64,000 nucleotides of DNA from CALREJ01 sp035547395 (GCA_035547395.1 DASZVA010000003.1:1-64000); one strand, 5' to 3'; shown: positions 23,564-32,361, counted from the stretch's first letter. The notes: generated from the sequence alone by a model not told the origin. Made by a program: numbers and translations.

Positions 23564-24238
23564 TCACCGTCCGTTCAATGCATCGTGTACCTGACCCTTC
23601 AGATCGCTGTATTCGGGAAGGCCGGTATACACATGACCGCTCAGCAGATAGCTCGGCACCAGCGTGATGCTGTAGGCGTTGGCGGTCTGCGCTTCTTGGG
23701 CCAGCATCGTCTTCATATCGTCGCTTTGCATGCAGGACTGAAGAGTGTGAACGTCGAGTCCGATGTCGTTGATCTTCTTCTGCAGTTCGGACGCGGATGC
23801 ATTACCGAACAGCAGATCGTTCATCGCCCGGCCTTTGCCCTGCTTAGCCGCGCACAGCAGCAGCTCCGCGCTCGTATTGCTGTCGGGATACTTCTTGAGC
23901 TCCAGCGGCACGATGCCGACGCGGAGTTGTCCGGTCGACACGAAATCGTGCATCAGCTGCGGCAGAAGCTTCTGATCGAACTGCTGGCTGTAGCTGGACG
24001 AGTAATTAATGAAGAGCGTGAGTGAGACGGGTGCGTGCGCATCGCCGATCTCGAGAATGCCGCCGCTGAGAAGTCTTTCCGAAAGTGAGACGTTGCCGGT
24101 ACCACTCAGCACATTTTGCATCACCGATGACTGCTGCATGCCGGTGCCCGTCTGCGGCAGATCGGTCTGCCCGTTTGTTGCGGTGCAGGCGGCGAGCAGT
24201 AAGGCTGCGGAAGCGATGGCAAGCAGGGGAGTGCGCAT
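23564..24238 (-). CDS. Thioredoxin-fold (DsbA-like) lipoprotein lacking the CXXC
   Basis: Protein of 224 residues. A signal peptide with lipobox LLLAAC gives a lipid-anchored exported protein. The domain pattern from VSLTLFINYSSSYSQQFDQ through LVPSYLLSGHVYTGLPEY is DsbA/BdbD-like, including a cis-proline-type VPS. At the place of the catalytic C-x-x-C it reads SSSY, so disulfide exchange by that site looks impossible. It may be a chaperone or scaffold derived from a DsbA. TACACT lies 6 nt before the ATG. Confidence 0.75.
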   Translation of the reverse strand: MRTPLLAIASAALLLAACTATNGQTDLPQTGTGMQQSSVMQNVLSGTGNVSLSERLLSGGILEIGDAHAPVSLTLFINYSSSYSQQFDQKLLPQLMHDFVSTGQLRVGIVPLELKKYPDSNTSAELLLCAAKQGKGRAMNDLLFGNASASELQKKINDIGLDVHTLQSCMQSDDMKTMLAQEAQTANAYSITLVPSYLLSGHVYTGLPEYSDLKGQVHDALNGR

Positions 24239-24319
24239 GGATCCAGTGTATCGCCGACTATTTTTTTCTCCTAATCAATGCATTCATATAAGCATATATG
24301 AGTCTGTCCTTCCGAATGT

Positions 24320-24337
24320 CTATTCACCAGTGAATAG
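24320..24337. promoter_or_regulatory. Perfect 18 bp palindrome CTATTCAC-CA-GTGAATAG
   Basis: Lies in the divergent region between the DsbA-like lipoprotein and the TagA-type gene (24239-24408). The rest of that gap is AT-rich promoter sequence. Symmetry and position fit an operator; the regulator is unknown. Confidence 0.5.
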
Positions 24338-24408
24338 GTGTAAAGCGATCAAGACCCATCACATTCGATGTCCCTCTCTTTTGCATGTTTTCCGCTATGC
24401 TTGGTTCC

Positions 24409-25158
24409 ATGTCCCGTATTGTCATTCTCGGCGTTCCGGTCGATCCGCTCACGCGCGGGGAAGCGGTCGCGCGTCTGCAATCCATGCTCTCGTCTGCTGG
24501 GCAACATCATGTGATGACCCCCAACAGCGAAATGCTCGTTGCGGCGTCACACGACGAAGCGTTTCGTTCCGTCCTCCAGAAAAGCGATCTCAATATCGCC
24601 GACAGCCAGGGGCTCGTGTGGATGTCGCGACTGATCGGACAGAGCCTTCCCGAACGCGTGACGGGCGTCGACACCGTGACAGATCTCTGCGCCTCTCTTT
24701 CAAAAGATCATCCTGTGTTTCTGCTCGGTGCCGCACCGGGTATCGCCGAGAAAACCGCGGACGTTCTTCGCGTCCGCAATCCGCACCTGACGATTGTCGG
24801 CACATTCGCCGGCAGTCCGAAAGAGAACGACGCGATGGAGATCATCCGGCGGATCGCCGATGCCAAGCCGCACTTGTTGCTCGTGGCCTACGGCGCGCCC
24901 GCACAGGATCTGTGGATTCATGAACATCTGGCAAAGCTCCCATCGGTCCGTGTGGCGATGGGTGTCGGGGGAACGTTTGATTTCATCGCCGGCACGCAGA
25001 TCCGCGCACCGAAAATGCTTCAATCACTCGGACTCGAATGGCTCTGGCGACTGATGCGTGAACCGCGCAGGTTCACACGCATTCTCAATGCAGTGGTGGT
25101 GTTCCCGTGGCTTGCATTCCGCTACCGGTCTGGGCTCCCTCGTGCAGAGGTTCGATAG
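24409..25158 (+). CDS. WecG/TagA/CpsF-family glycosyltransferase (GT26)
   Basis: Protein of 249 residues that in relatives adds N-acetylmannosamine(uronic acid) to a lipid-linked sugar. Family blocks: VMTPNSEMLVAA, LNIADSQGLVWMSR, the GVDTVTDLC segment, FLLGAAPGIAEKTADVL, GAPAQDLWIHEHL and GVGGTFDFIAGTQIRAP. TATGCT sits 7 nt before this ATG, which is why I prefer it over the two upstream in-frame ATGs. The 3' end overlaps a convergent gene by 74 bp. Confidence 0.92.
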   Translation: MSRIVILGVPVDPLTRGEAVARLQSMLSSAGQHHVMTPNSEMLVAASHDEAFRSVLQKSDLNIADSQGLVWMSRLIGQSLPERVTGVDTVTDLCASLSKDHPVFLLGAAPGIAEKTADVLRVRNPHLTIVGTFAGSPKENDAMEIIRRIADAKPHLLLVAYGAPAQDLWIHEHLAKLPSVRVAMGVGGTFDFIAGTQIRAPKMLQSLGLEWLWRLMREPRRFTRILNAVVVFPWLAFRYRSGLPRAEVR

Positions 25159-25468
25159 CATCGACGATCCATGTGTGGTTTCTGCGCAGCGTGATGAGCT
25201 CCGGTCCGTGCGACGTCTGCCCCAGATAGATGCGCTTGCTGTCATCCTGGTTCTGCTTCAGGAGGGTGGTGTTTCCCAGTCCTTCTTTGGGAAGCAGCAG
25301 GTACACCGCGACATCAGGTTTGTCCGTGAGGGCGGCGCGGAAGTTGTGAGCCGCTCGACCGAGGGCGGCCGTCGCGCAGACGATTGCGACGCTCAGCAGG
25401 ATTGCCCAGCTGACGGTGTGACCGTAGCGACGGGTAGAGAGAGCGTGTATGTGGAAGTGTGTTTTCAT
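25085..25468 (-). CDS. Hypothetical single-pass membrane protein
   Basis: Protein of 127 residues, unrecognised. One hydrophobic segment (VSWAILLSVAIVCATAALG) and a soluble C-terminal part. TGTCTTGATACCT separates TATAAT (about 25480) from the ATG. The 74 bp convergent overlap with the GT26 gene is larger than usual, so the true stop region or start may need checking. Divergent from gpmA. Confidence 0.55.
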   Translation of the reverse strand: MKTHFHIHALSTRRYGHTVSWAILLSVAIVCATAALGRAAHNFRAALTDKPDVAVYLLLPKEGLGNTTLLKQNQDDSKRIYLGQTSHGPELITLRRNHTWIVDAIEPLHEGAQTGSGMQATGTPPLH

Positions 25469-25535
25469 AGGTATCAAGACATTATAGCGAAAATATGGTT
25501 TCTCCGCCAGATTGAGCCGTGCTAGGCTGTGCCTT

Positions 25536-26204
25536 ATGGGCACTCTCGTCATGCTTCGGCACGGTCAATCGCAATGGAACCTGGAGAATCGCTTTACGGG
25601 CTGGACAGACGTTCCATTGACAGAACAGGGAAGAAAGGATGCTGCAACAACCGCTCAGCATCTTGCGGAATTCAAATTTGATGTTGCATTCACATCGCGC
25701 CTGGAACGTGCACTGGAAACACTCACGATCATCCTCACCGGTATCGGTCAGTCGCAGATCCCCGTCATGCAGGATTCCGCATTGAACGAGCGTCATTATG
25801 GAGATTTACAGGGACTCAACAAAGCGGAGATCGCCGAGAAATACGGACAGGAAAAGGTGACGCTCTGGCGCAGAAGCTTCGCGACGCGTCCGCCCAACGG
25901 CGAGAGCATCGAGGACTGCGAGCGCCGCACGTGGCCGTTTTTCAAGCAGTACGTGCTGCCGCATCTCGTTGCGAACGAAACTGTGCTGATCTCCGCGCAC
26001 GGCAACAGCCTGCGTCCGATCGTGAAGAACCTTGATAATCTTACGGGTGACGAAGTCGCTGTGCTCGAAATCGGACTCTGCACGCCGTACATCTACACCT
26101 TCGAGGGTGACAAAGTCGTGAACAAAGAAATCCGCGAGATCCCCGGCATCGTCACGCTGGGCGCGTCTCAGACAGTGAAGAAAGTGGAAGGGGGACGGGT
26201 GTAA
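25536..26204 (+). CDS. gpmA: 2,3-bisphosphoglycerate-dependent phosphoglycerate mutase
   Basis: Interconverts 3- and 2-phosphoglycerate in glycolysis. Protein of 222 residues; catalytic histidine in LRHGQSQWNLENRFTGW, the SRLERALETL segment, the ERHYGDLQGLNK substrate loop, and the second histidine in ISAHGNSLRPIVK. Slightly shorter than the typical 230-250. TAGGCT lies 7 nt before the ATG. Confidence 0.95.
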   Translation: MGTLVMLRHGQSQWNLENRFTGWTDVPLTEQGRKDAATTAQHLAEFKFDVAFTSRLERALETLTIILTGIGQSQIPVMQDSALNERHYGDLQGLNKAEIAEKYGQEKVTLWRRSFATRPPNGESIEDCERRTWPFFKQYVLPHLVANETVLISAHGNSLRPIVKNLDNLTGDEVAVLEIGLCTPYIYTFEGDKVVNKEIREIPGIVTLGASQTVKKVEGGRV

Positions 26205-26248
26205 GGTATGATTGACTTGGTTTGGTGTGGTCTTTAGAGTGCCGCCTC

Positions 26249-26866
26249 ATGCAAAAAACGATCCATCTCTTCCGGCATGGCACGCCCGAAGAAGCGCTCC
26301 AGGGCCGCTGCCGGGGCGGCGACACGCACTGCGATTTGTCGCCGGAAGGAATGCAGCAGACCCGCGGCAACATCGCCTATCTTTTGTCGTATCTTGAACC
26401 GAGCGAGATGCACGTGGTCACATCGAGCATGGAGCGCAGTGATTTTTTCGGACGTGAACTCGCCATGCACGGCGTTCCTCATACCGTCGATAAACGTTTC
26501 CGTACGATCGGCGCGGGGGATTGGGAAGGATTGTCGTGGGAAGAGATCAAGCTGCGCTGGCCGGAGCAATTCGAGATCGCCTCAAGCCGCGCGCAGCATC
26601 TGGAAATGCCGAACGGCGAACCGGTGTCACATTTTCAGTCGCGCGTCCGTGCGGCATTCCGGAACTGTCTGAATCTTCCGCCACGCAACATTGTCATCGT
26701 GGGGCACGGCTGCACGAACGAGGTGATTTTGGCGGACGCGGAAAAACGCGAAGATCTGAATTTTCGAAATCAGCCGATCGCGTGCATGAACAGAATCGAC
26801 GTGGATGAAAAAGGCGCGATGCACGTGCAGGAAAAGAAGGCGACTGTCTACATTCAGTACGTATGA
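26249..26866 (+). CDS. Histidine phosphatase superfamily protein
   Basis: Protein of 205 residues with the N-terminal RHG motif (IHLFRHGTPEEALQG), the SSMERSDFFG segment, and the second histidine in IVGHGCTNEVIL. Sequence between (RTIGAGDWEGLSWEEIKLRW) resembles CobC-type phosphatases, but no cobalamin genes are nearby, so the substrate is open. TAGAGT lies 8 nt before the start. Tandem with gpmA, suggesting duplication within the superfamily. Confidence 0.88.
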   Translation: MQKTIHLFRHGTPEEALQGRCRGGDTHCDLSPEGMQQTRGNIAYLLSYLEPSEMHVVTSSMERSDFFGRELAMHGVPHTVDKRFRTIGAGDWEGLSWEEIKLRWPEQFEIASSRAQHLEMPNGEPVSHFQSRVRAAFRNCLNLPPRNIVIVGHGCTNEVILADAEKREDLNFRNQPIACMNRIDVDEKGAMHVQEKKATVYIQYV

Positions 26867-26895
26867 GCGGCTCAATTTGCTTCATCAGTGAGCGG

Positions 26896-27186
26896 CTAGT
26901 CGTTTGATGCGGGCGCATCGGGGAAGATACGCGGATCGGCGCGAGTTCCGTCGAACACGGACCCCTCGCTCTCGATACTTGTTCGGGTCGCCTGGCAGCG
27001 CTCGCAAAATTTCAAATGATCGGACAGCGTGCTGAGTTGCTTTCTGATCCATTGATCGATTTCTTCGATTGCAATGTTTTTTTCGGCTGCCTCCGCACGT
27101 AACTGTTCATCCAGCCATCCCTCACGGGCTAAGCTGATCAGCTCGCCATTATAGTCGCAAATTTTGTCGAGTTCTGCGCTCGCCAT
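26896..27186 (-). CDS. Hypothetical protein with a CxxC pair, 96 residues
   Basis: Unrecognised, helical (LDEQLRAEAAEKNIAIEEI, IRKQLSTLSDHLKFCERC). The CERC motif and an upstream ICDY cysteine could bind metal. The acidic, proline-containing tail is probably disordered. TACACT lies 8 nt before the ATG (27195-27200), supporting the gene. Divergent from wecB. Confidence 0.6.
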   Translation of the reverse strand: MASAELDKICDYNGELISLAREGWLDEQLRAEAAEKNIAIEEIDQWIRKQLSTLSDHLKFCERCQATRTSIESEGSVFDGTRADPRIFPDAPASND

Positions 27187-27258
27187 AGATCATAAGTGTA
27201 CTCAGGATCATCGATGTGACAAGCTGTCCTTTGGGTAGTTTTCCGCTAGTCTCTGTGC

Positions 27259-28602
27259 ATGACCGAGATCACGTACCGCTCACCGACATTTTTCGATGAC
27301 CTTGCGGGTCAGGCTGACAAGCACGTGCATTTGATCCTCATCGCGACCAAACCCGACATCATCAAGCAGGTCCCTCTTTATAAAGAACTCAAGAACCGCG
27401 GACACCTCGCGGTACTCGGGCATACCGGCCAGCATTACGATGAAAACTTGAGCGGCGGCATGCTGAAGGAATTCGGCGTCGAGCCGGATTTCAATTTGAA
27501 CGTCCGCGGCTCGATGCACGAAGTGGTGAGCCAGATCATCGGGCGGCTGGGGCATGTGATCAGCGAACTCAAGAACAAAGGAAAGATCGTGATTCCGTAC
27601 GTGCACGGCGACACGACCACCGCGATGGCGGCTGCGAACGCCGGCTACTGCAACGGGTTTGCATCGGTGCACGTGGAGGCGGGCATCCGCACGCTCACGC
27701 CGCAATACGGAGCGTTTAGCGATCAGCGATCAGCGTTTAGCTCTCCGGATGTATTTGATGTTGCGGCGTGGAGGGAATTTCTGATGAATGCCGAGAACTG
27801 GGAGCGGGGAAGTCTCGAACCCTATCCCGAGCAGTTCAACACGCGCGCGGCGGAGGCCGGTACCGGCGTGCACTTAGCCCCGGTCGAGCTTGACCGGAAG
27901 TTCTTGATTAGCGAAGGCTATCCGGAAGATCGCATCTTCGTCGTCGGCAATTCCGTCGTCGACGCGACGCAGGATGCGCTGAAGAATTCCGCGGAATCCT
28001 CGATCTTTGAACGTTATCCGGTGCTTGCGAAAGGCGACTTCGTCCGCTTCTGCATCCACCGCCGCGAGAACTGTATCAGCGAGACGCGATTCCGCGCGAT
28101 CTACGACGCAATGAAATCGCTGATTCACGAAGGCCGCACGGTTCTGCTCATCTCGCTCTTCCAGACAGAGAACGCATTCGATCGTTACGGACTTAAAGAT
28201 GAAGTCGAAAAGATGGCCAGTGAGTACGCCAACTTCGTGTACTCGCCGGTGTGGCCGCTCTACACCGACGTGATCGCCGCGATGAACAAAGCGGCCGTCT
28301 GCGCGACGGACTCCGGATCCATGCAGGAAGAAATGAATGTGCTTGGGGTGCCGTGCGTCACATTGCGCTTCGGATCCGACAGAGCGGAATCCGCGATCAA
28401 CGGCGGCAACCTCATCGCGCCTCCGGTCGATAGTCAACTCATCCGCCGCATCATCGACTTCGCATGGGATAACCGCAACATGCGCAAAGCCCCGAAAATC
28501 TACGGCGAGAACGTGAGCAGCAACTGCATCACGGCGGTGGAGGACGTGCTTGCGAAGGGGGAAGTGTTCCGGACGGAAGAAGAGAGACTTTTCCAAATGT
28601 AA
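27259..28602 (+). CDS. UDP-N-acetylglucosamine 2-epimerase-like protein
   Basis: Protein of 447 residues, longer than the usual 370-390. WecB signatures: YVHGDTTTAMAAA, VHVEAGIRT, CIHRRENC and CATDSGSMQEEMNVLGVPC. It would make UDP-ManNAc, the donor precursor for GT26 enzymes like the one at 24409. Residues about 152-162 come from an inserted array (27712-27743); the region after it (EFLMNAENWERGSLEPYPEQ) also seems extra relative to E. coli WecB. TAGTCT lies 6 nt before the ATG. Confidence 0.9.
   Translation: MTEITYRSPTFFDDLAGQADKHVHLILIATKPDIIKQVPLYKELKNRGHLAVLGHTGQHYDENLSGGMLKEFGVEPDFNLNVRGSMHEVVSQIIGRLGHVISELKNKGKIVIPYVHGDTTTAMAAANAGYCNGFASVHVEAGIRTLTPQYGAFSDQRSAFSSPDVFDVAAWREFLMNAENWERGSLEPYPEQFNTRAAEAGTGVHLAPVELDRKFLISEGYPEDRIFVVGNSVVDATQDALKNSAESSIFERYPVLAKGDFVRFCIHRRENCISETRFRAIYDAMKSLIHEGRTVLLISLFQTENAFDRYGLKDEVEKMASEYANFVYSPVWPLYTDVIAAMNKAAVCATDSGSMQEEMNVLGVPCVTLRFGSDRAESAINGGNLIAPPVDSQLIRRIIDFAWDNRNMRKAPKIYGENVSSNCITAVEDVLAKGEVFRTEEERLFQM
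27712..27743. repeat. In-frame word array inside wecB-like gene (GATCAGC type)
   Basis: GCGTTTAGCGATCAGCGATC, then AGCGTTTAGC. Short tandem 7-mers that also read as a small inverted pair only weakly. Translated AFSDQRSAFS just after the conserved VEAGIRT motif. Confidence 0.7.
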
Positions 28603-28603
28603 A

Positions 28604-28676
28604 ATTAAAAATGAAAAATGCAGAATGACGGAATTCCTTTCATTTTACATTCTACATCCTACATTCTACATTTCCT
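28604..28676. repeat. Palindromic word array between wecB and ligase genes (CTACATT type)
   Basis: Left arm GTAAAATTAAAAATGAAAAA, GCAGAATG; right arm CATTTTACATTCTACATCC, TACATTCTACATT. The arms are inverted around GACGGAATTCC. Confidence 0.7.
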
Positions 28677-28679
28677 GTC

Positions 28680-30053
28680 ATGCTCCAACGCGTTCGTGAG
28701 TGGCTGACCTTAGTGCTCATCGCACTGCTGCCGTTTCACGCGCTCGCGGTGACAGTCCTCACCAAGATTATCGCGGGGCCCGGTCATGCGCCGCTCAGCG
28801 TGCTCGCGGGATGGAAGGAAGCTCTGCTTGGAATCATTCTGCTCATCGCGATTATTGAATGGGCGAAGAAGCGTTCGTGGAACATCTCGATCGACTGGCT
28901 GGATGTTCTGATTCTGATACTCGTCATCCTCACGGCGACGATCAGTGATGTCCTGCACACCGGCCGCTCGCTTGCGCTGCTCGGATTCAAATACGATCTG
29001 CTGCCGCTCGCCGCGTTCTTTGTCGCACGGCGTGTTGGGTGGTCCGCATGGTTCCTTGAGGTATTGATGACGGTGATCCTCTGGGTCGGCGGCATCGTTG
29101 CGGTCTATGGCATCGTGAGCTTCTTTTTGCCGCCGCAATTCTTCTATGCGCTCGGCTACTCGGATGCGACGTCGCTCTATATTCCCAACGGTCCGCTCGC
29201 AGCCTTCCAGCAGATCGGCGGGCTTAACGTGAACCGCATCCAGGGTCCGATGAGCGGTCCGAACCAGCTTGGCATCTGGCTTTTGATTCCAATCAGCATC
29301 GCGCTTCTGCGCGTGCAGAAAAAAGCGGGAGCGAAGCTATGGGCACTGCTCATCATTCTTCTCATCGCGCTACTGATGACGTTCTGCAGAGCGGCGTGGG
29401 TCGCGACGTTCGTGATGCTTCTCATCATCGTCTATCCGTGGCTGAGGAATCACTCGTCGCGCCGTATGTGGTACGGCGGCGCGTTCACGCTGCTGGTGCT
29501 CGTCTTTGCCGCGGCTGCGCTTTTCCCGGGAGAGCTCGTGCGCGTGTCGTCTACGCGCGGACATCTGGAGCATCCCCTGCAGGCGGTGCAGATGATGATC
29601 GCACATCCGTTTGGACAGGGGCTTGGCAGCGCCGGCCCGGCATCGAATCACGTGAGCGATGCGTGCGTGCTGCTGCGTCCGCAGGACGATCCATCCTGGG
29701 CGAAATCGCAGCCGAATTTGTGTGTCTTCCTCGGCGACACGCAGGTGCAGCCGATGAATCGCGTCTGCCAATGTCCGTTCCTGCCCGAGAACTGGTATCT
29801 GCAGATCGGCGTCGAGCTCGGGTGGATCGGATTTGTCGTGTACCTGGCGCTCATCGTGCTCGTGCTCGTTCGCCTGACGCGCATTCACGAAGTGCACGGA
29901 GAGGGGATGGCGTTCTTCCTCATGTTTCTCGGCATTTCCGTCGCGGCGCTGTTCCTGCACGCATGGGAAGATGCCGCGGTTGCGTACGGCGCGTGGATGA
30001 TGCTCGCGGCCGTACTGCGTCATGACAGAAGGAGCGCACCTATGGAAGATTGA
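28680..30053 (+). CDS. O-antigen ligase/polymerase-like membrane protein
   Basis: Protein of 457 residues with about ten to twelve membrane helices. A large extracytoplasmic loop (about residues 300-370) ends in HPFGQGLGSAG and carries cysteines (DACVLL, PNLCVF, CQCPF). The pattern NGPxxxNRIQGPMSGPNQLG before a membrane helix and the PFGQGLG motif fit the Wzy_C/O-antigen ligase family. It probably joins or polymerises lipid-linked glycans, completing the nearby wecB/GT26/GT2 functions. The last 14 bp overlap a convergent gene. Confidence 0.82.
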   Translation: MLQRVREWLTLVLIALLPFHALAVTVLTKIIAGPGHAPLSVLAGWKEALLGIILLIAIIEWAKKRSWNISIDWLDVLILILVILTATISDVLHTGRSLALLGFKYDLLPLAAFFVARRVGWSAWFLEVLMTVILWVGGIVAVYGIVSFFLPPQFFYALGYSDATSLYIPNGPLAAFQQIGGLNVNRIQGPMSGPNQLGIWLLIPISIALLRVQKKAGAKLWALLIILLIALLMTFCRAAWVATFVMLLIIVYPWLRNHSSRRMWYGGAFTLLVLVFAAAALFPGELVRVSSTRGHLEHPLQAVQMMIAHPFGQGLGSAGPASNHVSDACVLLRPQDDPSWAKSQPNLCVFLGDTQVQPMNRVCQCPFLPENWYLQIGVELGWIGFVVYLALIVLVLVRLTRIHEVHGEGMAFFLMFLGISVAALFLHAWEDAAVAYGAWMMLAAVLRHDRRSAPMED

Positions 30054-30450
30054 TTTCGATCGGCGTGTCTATTATCTCCTGCAGTTCCGCATTTTCTCTA
30101 CACGCAAGAGAGATGGGGGCTTTTTCAAAAATGCGCGTCATATATCTCAACAAGAGACGATGGTAATTAATTTTCTGCTCAGGAGTTGATTGATAATAAT
30201 GTGAAAATTCACCGATGGCTCCCTTATAACTGAAAATGGTGTCATTCTGATCGACGGATGTCTGAGGAATAATATGTTCTGCGTCTTCGATATGAGGAAT
30301 GATCATGTGCATCAAGAGGCCGTGCATCGCAGCAGTGATATGAAGAATGCGTTCGAGTTTTAGATCGGTCGGTATCGATTCATCGGATTCGTCCGCGAGA
30401 CGCAATGCATACTCGCACCACTCCGCCGGTGTTTTTGCTTCACTGGACAT
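30040..30450 (-). CDS. Hypothetical protein, 136 residues
   Basis: Unrecognised, soluble and largely helical (PAEWCEYALRLADESDES, YHRLLLRYMTRIFEKAPISL). TATAAA lies 8 nt before the ATG. The gene is AT-richer than its neighbours. It is convergent with the ligase gene, overlapping it slightly, and divergent from guaA. Confidence 0.6.
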   Translation of the reverse strand: MSSEAKTPAEWCEYALRLADESDESIPTDLKLERILHITAAMHGLLMHMIIPHIEDAEHIIPQTSVDQNDTIFSYKGAIGEFSHYYQSTPEQKINYHRLLLRYMTRIFEKAPISLACRENAELQEIIDTPIEINLP

Positions 30451-30525
30451 GTTAGGATTTTATAAAATTTTTTAGTACATTAGTCAAACGTTGTCTCTTC
30501 CACTTTCTATCCTTACACTTCCGTC

Positions 30526-32361
30526 ATGGAAGCGCCGATTCACCCAAAGAGCATCGTCATTCTGGATTTCGGTGGACAGTACGCCCACTTGATCGCGCGC
30601 AGAGTACGCGAGGCCGGAGCGTTTTCGGAGATCCGGCAGCCGTCGATTCCGGTCAGTGAATTGAAAGACGCCGCTGGCATTATTCTGTCCGGCGGACCGC
30701 AGAGTGTGTACGACAGCGGCAGCCCGCAGGCCGATCCGAACATTCTGGAGCTCGGCATCCCGGTGCTCGGCATCTGCTACGGACATCAGTGGATCGCGCA
30801 CACGCTCGGCGGAACGGTTACAAGCGGGAAGACGAAGGAATACGGAAAGGCGATGATTAGAATCAGGAATCAGGAATCAGGAATTATGCAGGGGCTCCCG
30901 GAGCAGTTTACGGTGTGGATGTCGCACGGCGATGAAGTCGCGACGCTCCCGGAGGGATTCATCAATATCGCGACGTCCGGCGACTGTATGAACGCCGCAA
31001 TGGCTGATGCCTCGCGCAAGATCTACGGCGTGCAGTTTCACTTGGAGGTCGTACACACGGAGCACGGAGCGGAGATCATCCAACAATTCGTCTCGCTCAC
31101 GGATCACGCGCCATGGTCGGTGGAGAGTTACGCGCAGCGCATCGGCGACGAGGTGAAGAAGGACGTCGGCGATCTGCCTTCGTCCGTTTCCGGCGGAATG
31201 CAGCCGACGGGCAAACGGGTCTTCATGATGGTTTCCGGTGGTGTCGATTCCACAGTCGCGTTCACGGTGATCAACGAAGTGCTCGGCAGCCATCGCGTGC
31301 AGGGGCTGCTCGTCGATACGGGACTCCTTCGCAAACACGAAGCCAAGAACATCATGGACGCGTTTGATCTGCTCGGTATCGAGAACCTCGAAGTGGTCGA
31401 CGCGTCGGACGAATTCTTCGAGCACCTGAAGGGCATCTACGATCCGGAGATGAAGCGTCAGATCATCGGCGATCGGTTTCTGGCCGTGCAGAAACGCATC
31501 AGCGAAGAGATGCATCTCAGAATCGAGGATGGCTGGATGCTGGGGCAGGGGACGATCTACCCCGACACCATCGAGACCGGCGGCACGCAGCACGCCGACC
31601 GCATCAAGACGCATCACAACAGAGTCGAAGCGGTGCAGAAAATGATCGAGGCGGGGCTGATCATCGAACCGCTCAAGGATCTGTACAAAGATGAAGTGCG
31701 CAAACTCGGTGAAGAGATCGGACTCCCGCACGATCTGGTGTGGCGCCATCCGTTCCCTGGCCCGGGGCTGGGGGTGCGGATTCTATGCGCAGAATCCGAA
31801 TTGGAAATTGAAAATGAAGAATTGAAAATTGATCTGCCGCACGTTGTACTGCCCGTACGGTCTGTGGGAGTTCAGGGTGACGGCCGCACGTACCGTCATG
31901 CGGTCTCTCTCTTCAGCAAGACTCCCGCGCGCATCGAGCCGCATCACATGGAGCTTGCGACGAGCGTCCCCAATACGCACAAATCCATCAACCGCGTGCT
32001 GCTCTGCACGTCGCATGACAGTCCTCCGTCATTCGTCTTCACGCCCGGGTATGTCACGCGCGAGCGGGCGGACTTACTTCGCGAGGCGGACGACATCGTC
32101 TATGACGAGATGCATCGCGCCGGCATGTACGAAACGATCTGGCAGTTCCCGGTCGTGCTGCTTCCATTCGGTACAAAGGAAGGCGGCCAGTCGATTGTGC
32201 TCCGGCCAATTGAATCACAGGAAGCGATGACGGCGAACGCAGTCGTGCTTCCCGAAGAAGTGGTGAAGCGGATGACGGATCGCATCTGTGCTCTCAACGG
32301 TATCGACTGCGTCTTCGTCGATCTGAGTAACAAACCCCCGGGAACGATCGAGTGGGAATAA
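30526..32361 (+). CDS. guaA: GMP synthase (glutamine-hydrolysing)
   Basis: Converts XMP to GMP. Protein of 611 residues against about 525 in E. coli. The N-terminal class I glutaminase has the nucleophile motif GICYGHQWIA and the histidine HLEVVHTE. The ATP-pyrophosphatase P-loop is VSGGVDST. The C-terminal dimerisation domain ends FVDLSNKPPGTIEWE. Two word-array insertions are read through: residues about 111-121 in the glutaminase domain and 421-436 before the C-terminal domain. TACACT lies 6 nt before the ATG. Confidence 0.95.
   Translation: MEAPIHPKSIVILDFGGQYAHLIARRVREAGAFSEIRQPSIPVSELKDAAGIILSGGPQSVYDSGSPQADPNILELGIPVLGICYGHQWIAHTLGGTVTSGKTKEYGKAMIRIRNQESGIMQGLPEQFTVWMSHGDEVATLPEGFINIATSGDCMNAAMADASRKIYGVQFHLEVVHTEHGAEIIQQFVSLTDHAPWSVESYAQRIGDEVKKDVGDLPSSVSGGMQPTGKRVFMMVSGGVDSTVAFTVINEVLGSHRVQGLLVDTGLLRKHEAKNIMDAFDLLGIENLEVVDASDEFFEHLKGIYDPEMKRQIIGDRFLAVQKRISEEMHLRIEDGWMLGQGTIYPDTIETGGTQHADRIKTHHNRVEAVQKMIEAGLIIEPLKDLYKDEVRKLGEEIGLPHDLVWRHPFPGPGLGVRILCAESELEIENEELKIDLPHVVLPVRSVGVQGDGRTYRHAVSLFSKTPARIEPHHMELATSVPNTHKSINRVLLCTSHDSPPSFVFTPGYVTRERADLLREADDIVYDEMHRAGMYETIWQFPVVLLPFGTKEGGQSIVLRPIESQEAMTANAVVLPEEVVKRMTDRICALNGIDCVFVDLSNKPPGTIEWE
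30858..30888. repeat. In-frame AATCAGG tandem array inside guaA
   Basis: Three to four 7-mers (AGAATCAGGAATCAGGAATC). Translated IRNQESGI between YGKAM and QGLPEQF. Single arm. Confidence 0.75.
31790..31833. repeat. In-frame TTGAAAA-type array inside guaA
   Basis: Words GAATTGGAAATTGAAAATG and GAAGAATTGAAAATTG. Translated ESELEIENEELKI between the conserved GVRILC and LPHVVLPVRSVGVQGD segments. Same word family as the arrays at 41004 and 62083. Confidence 0.75.
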
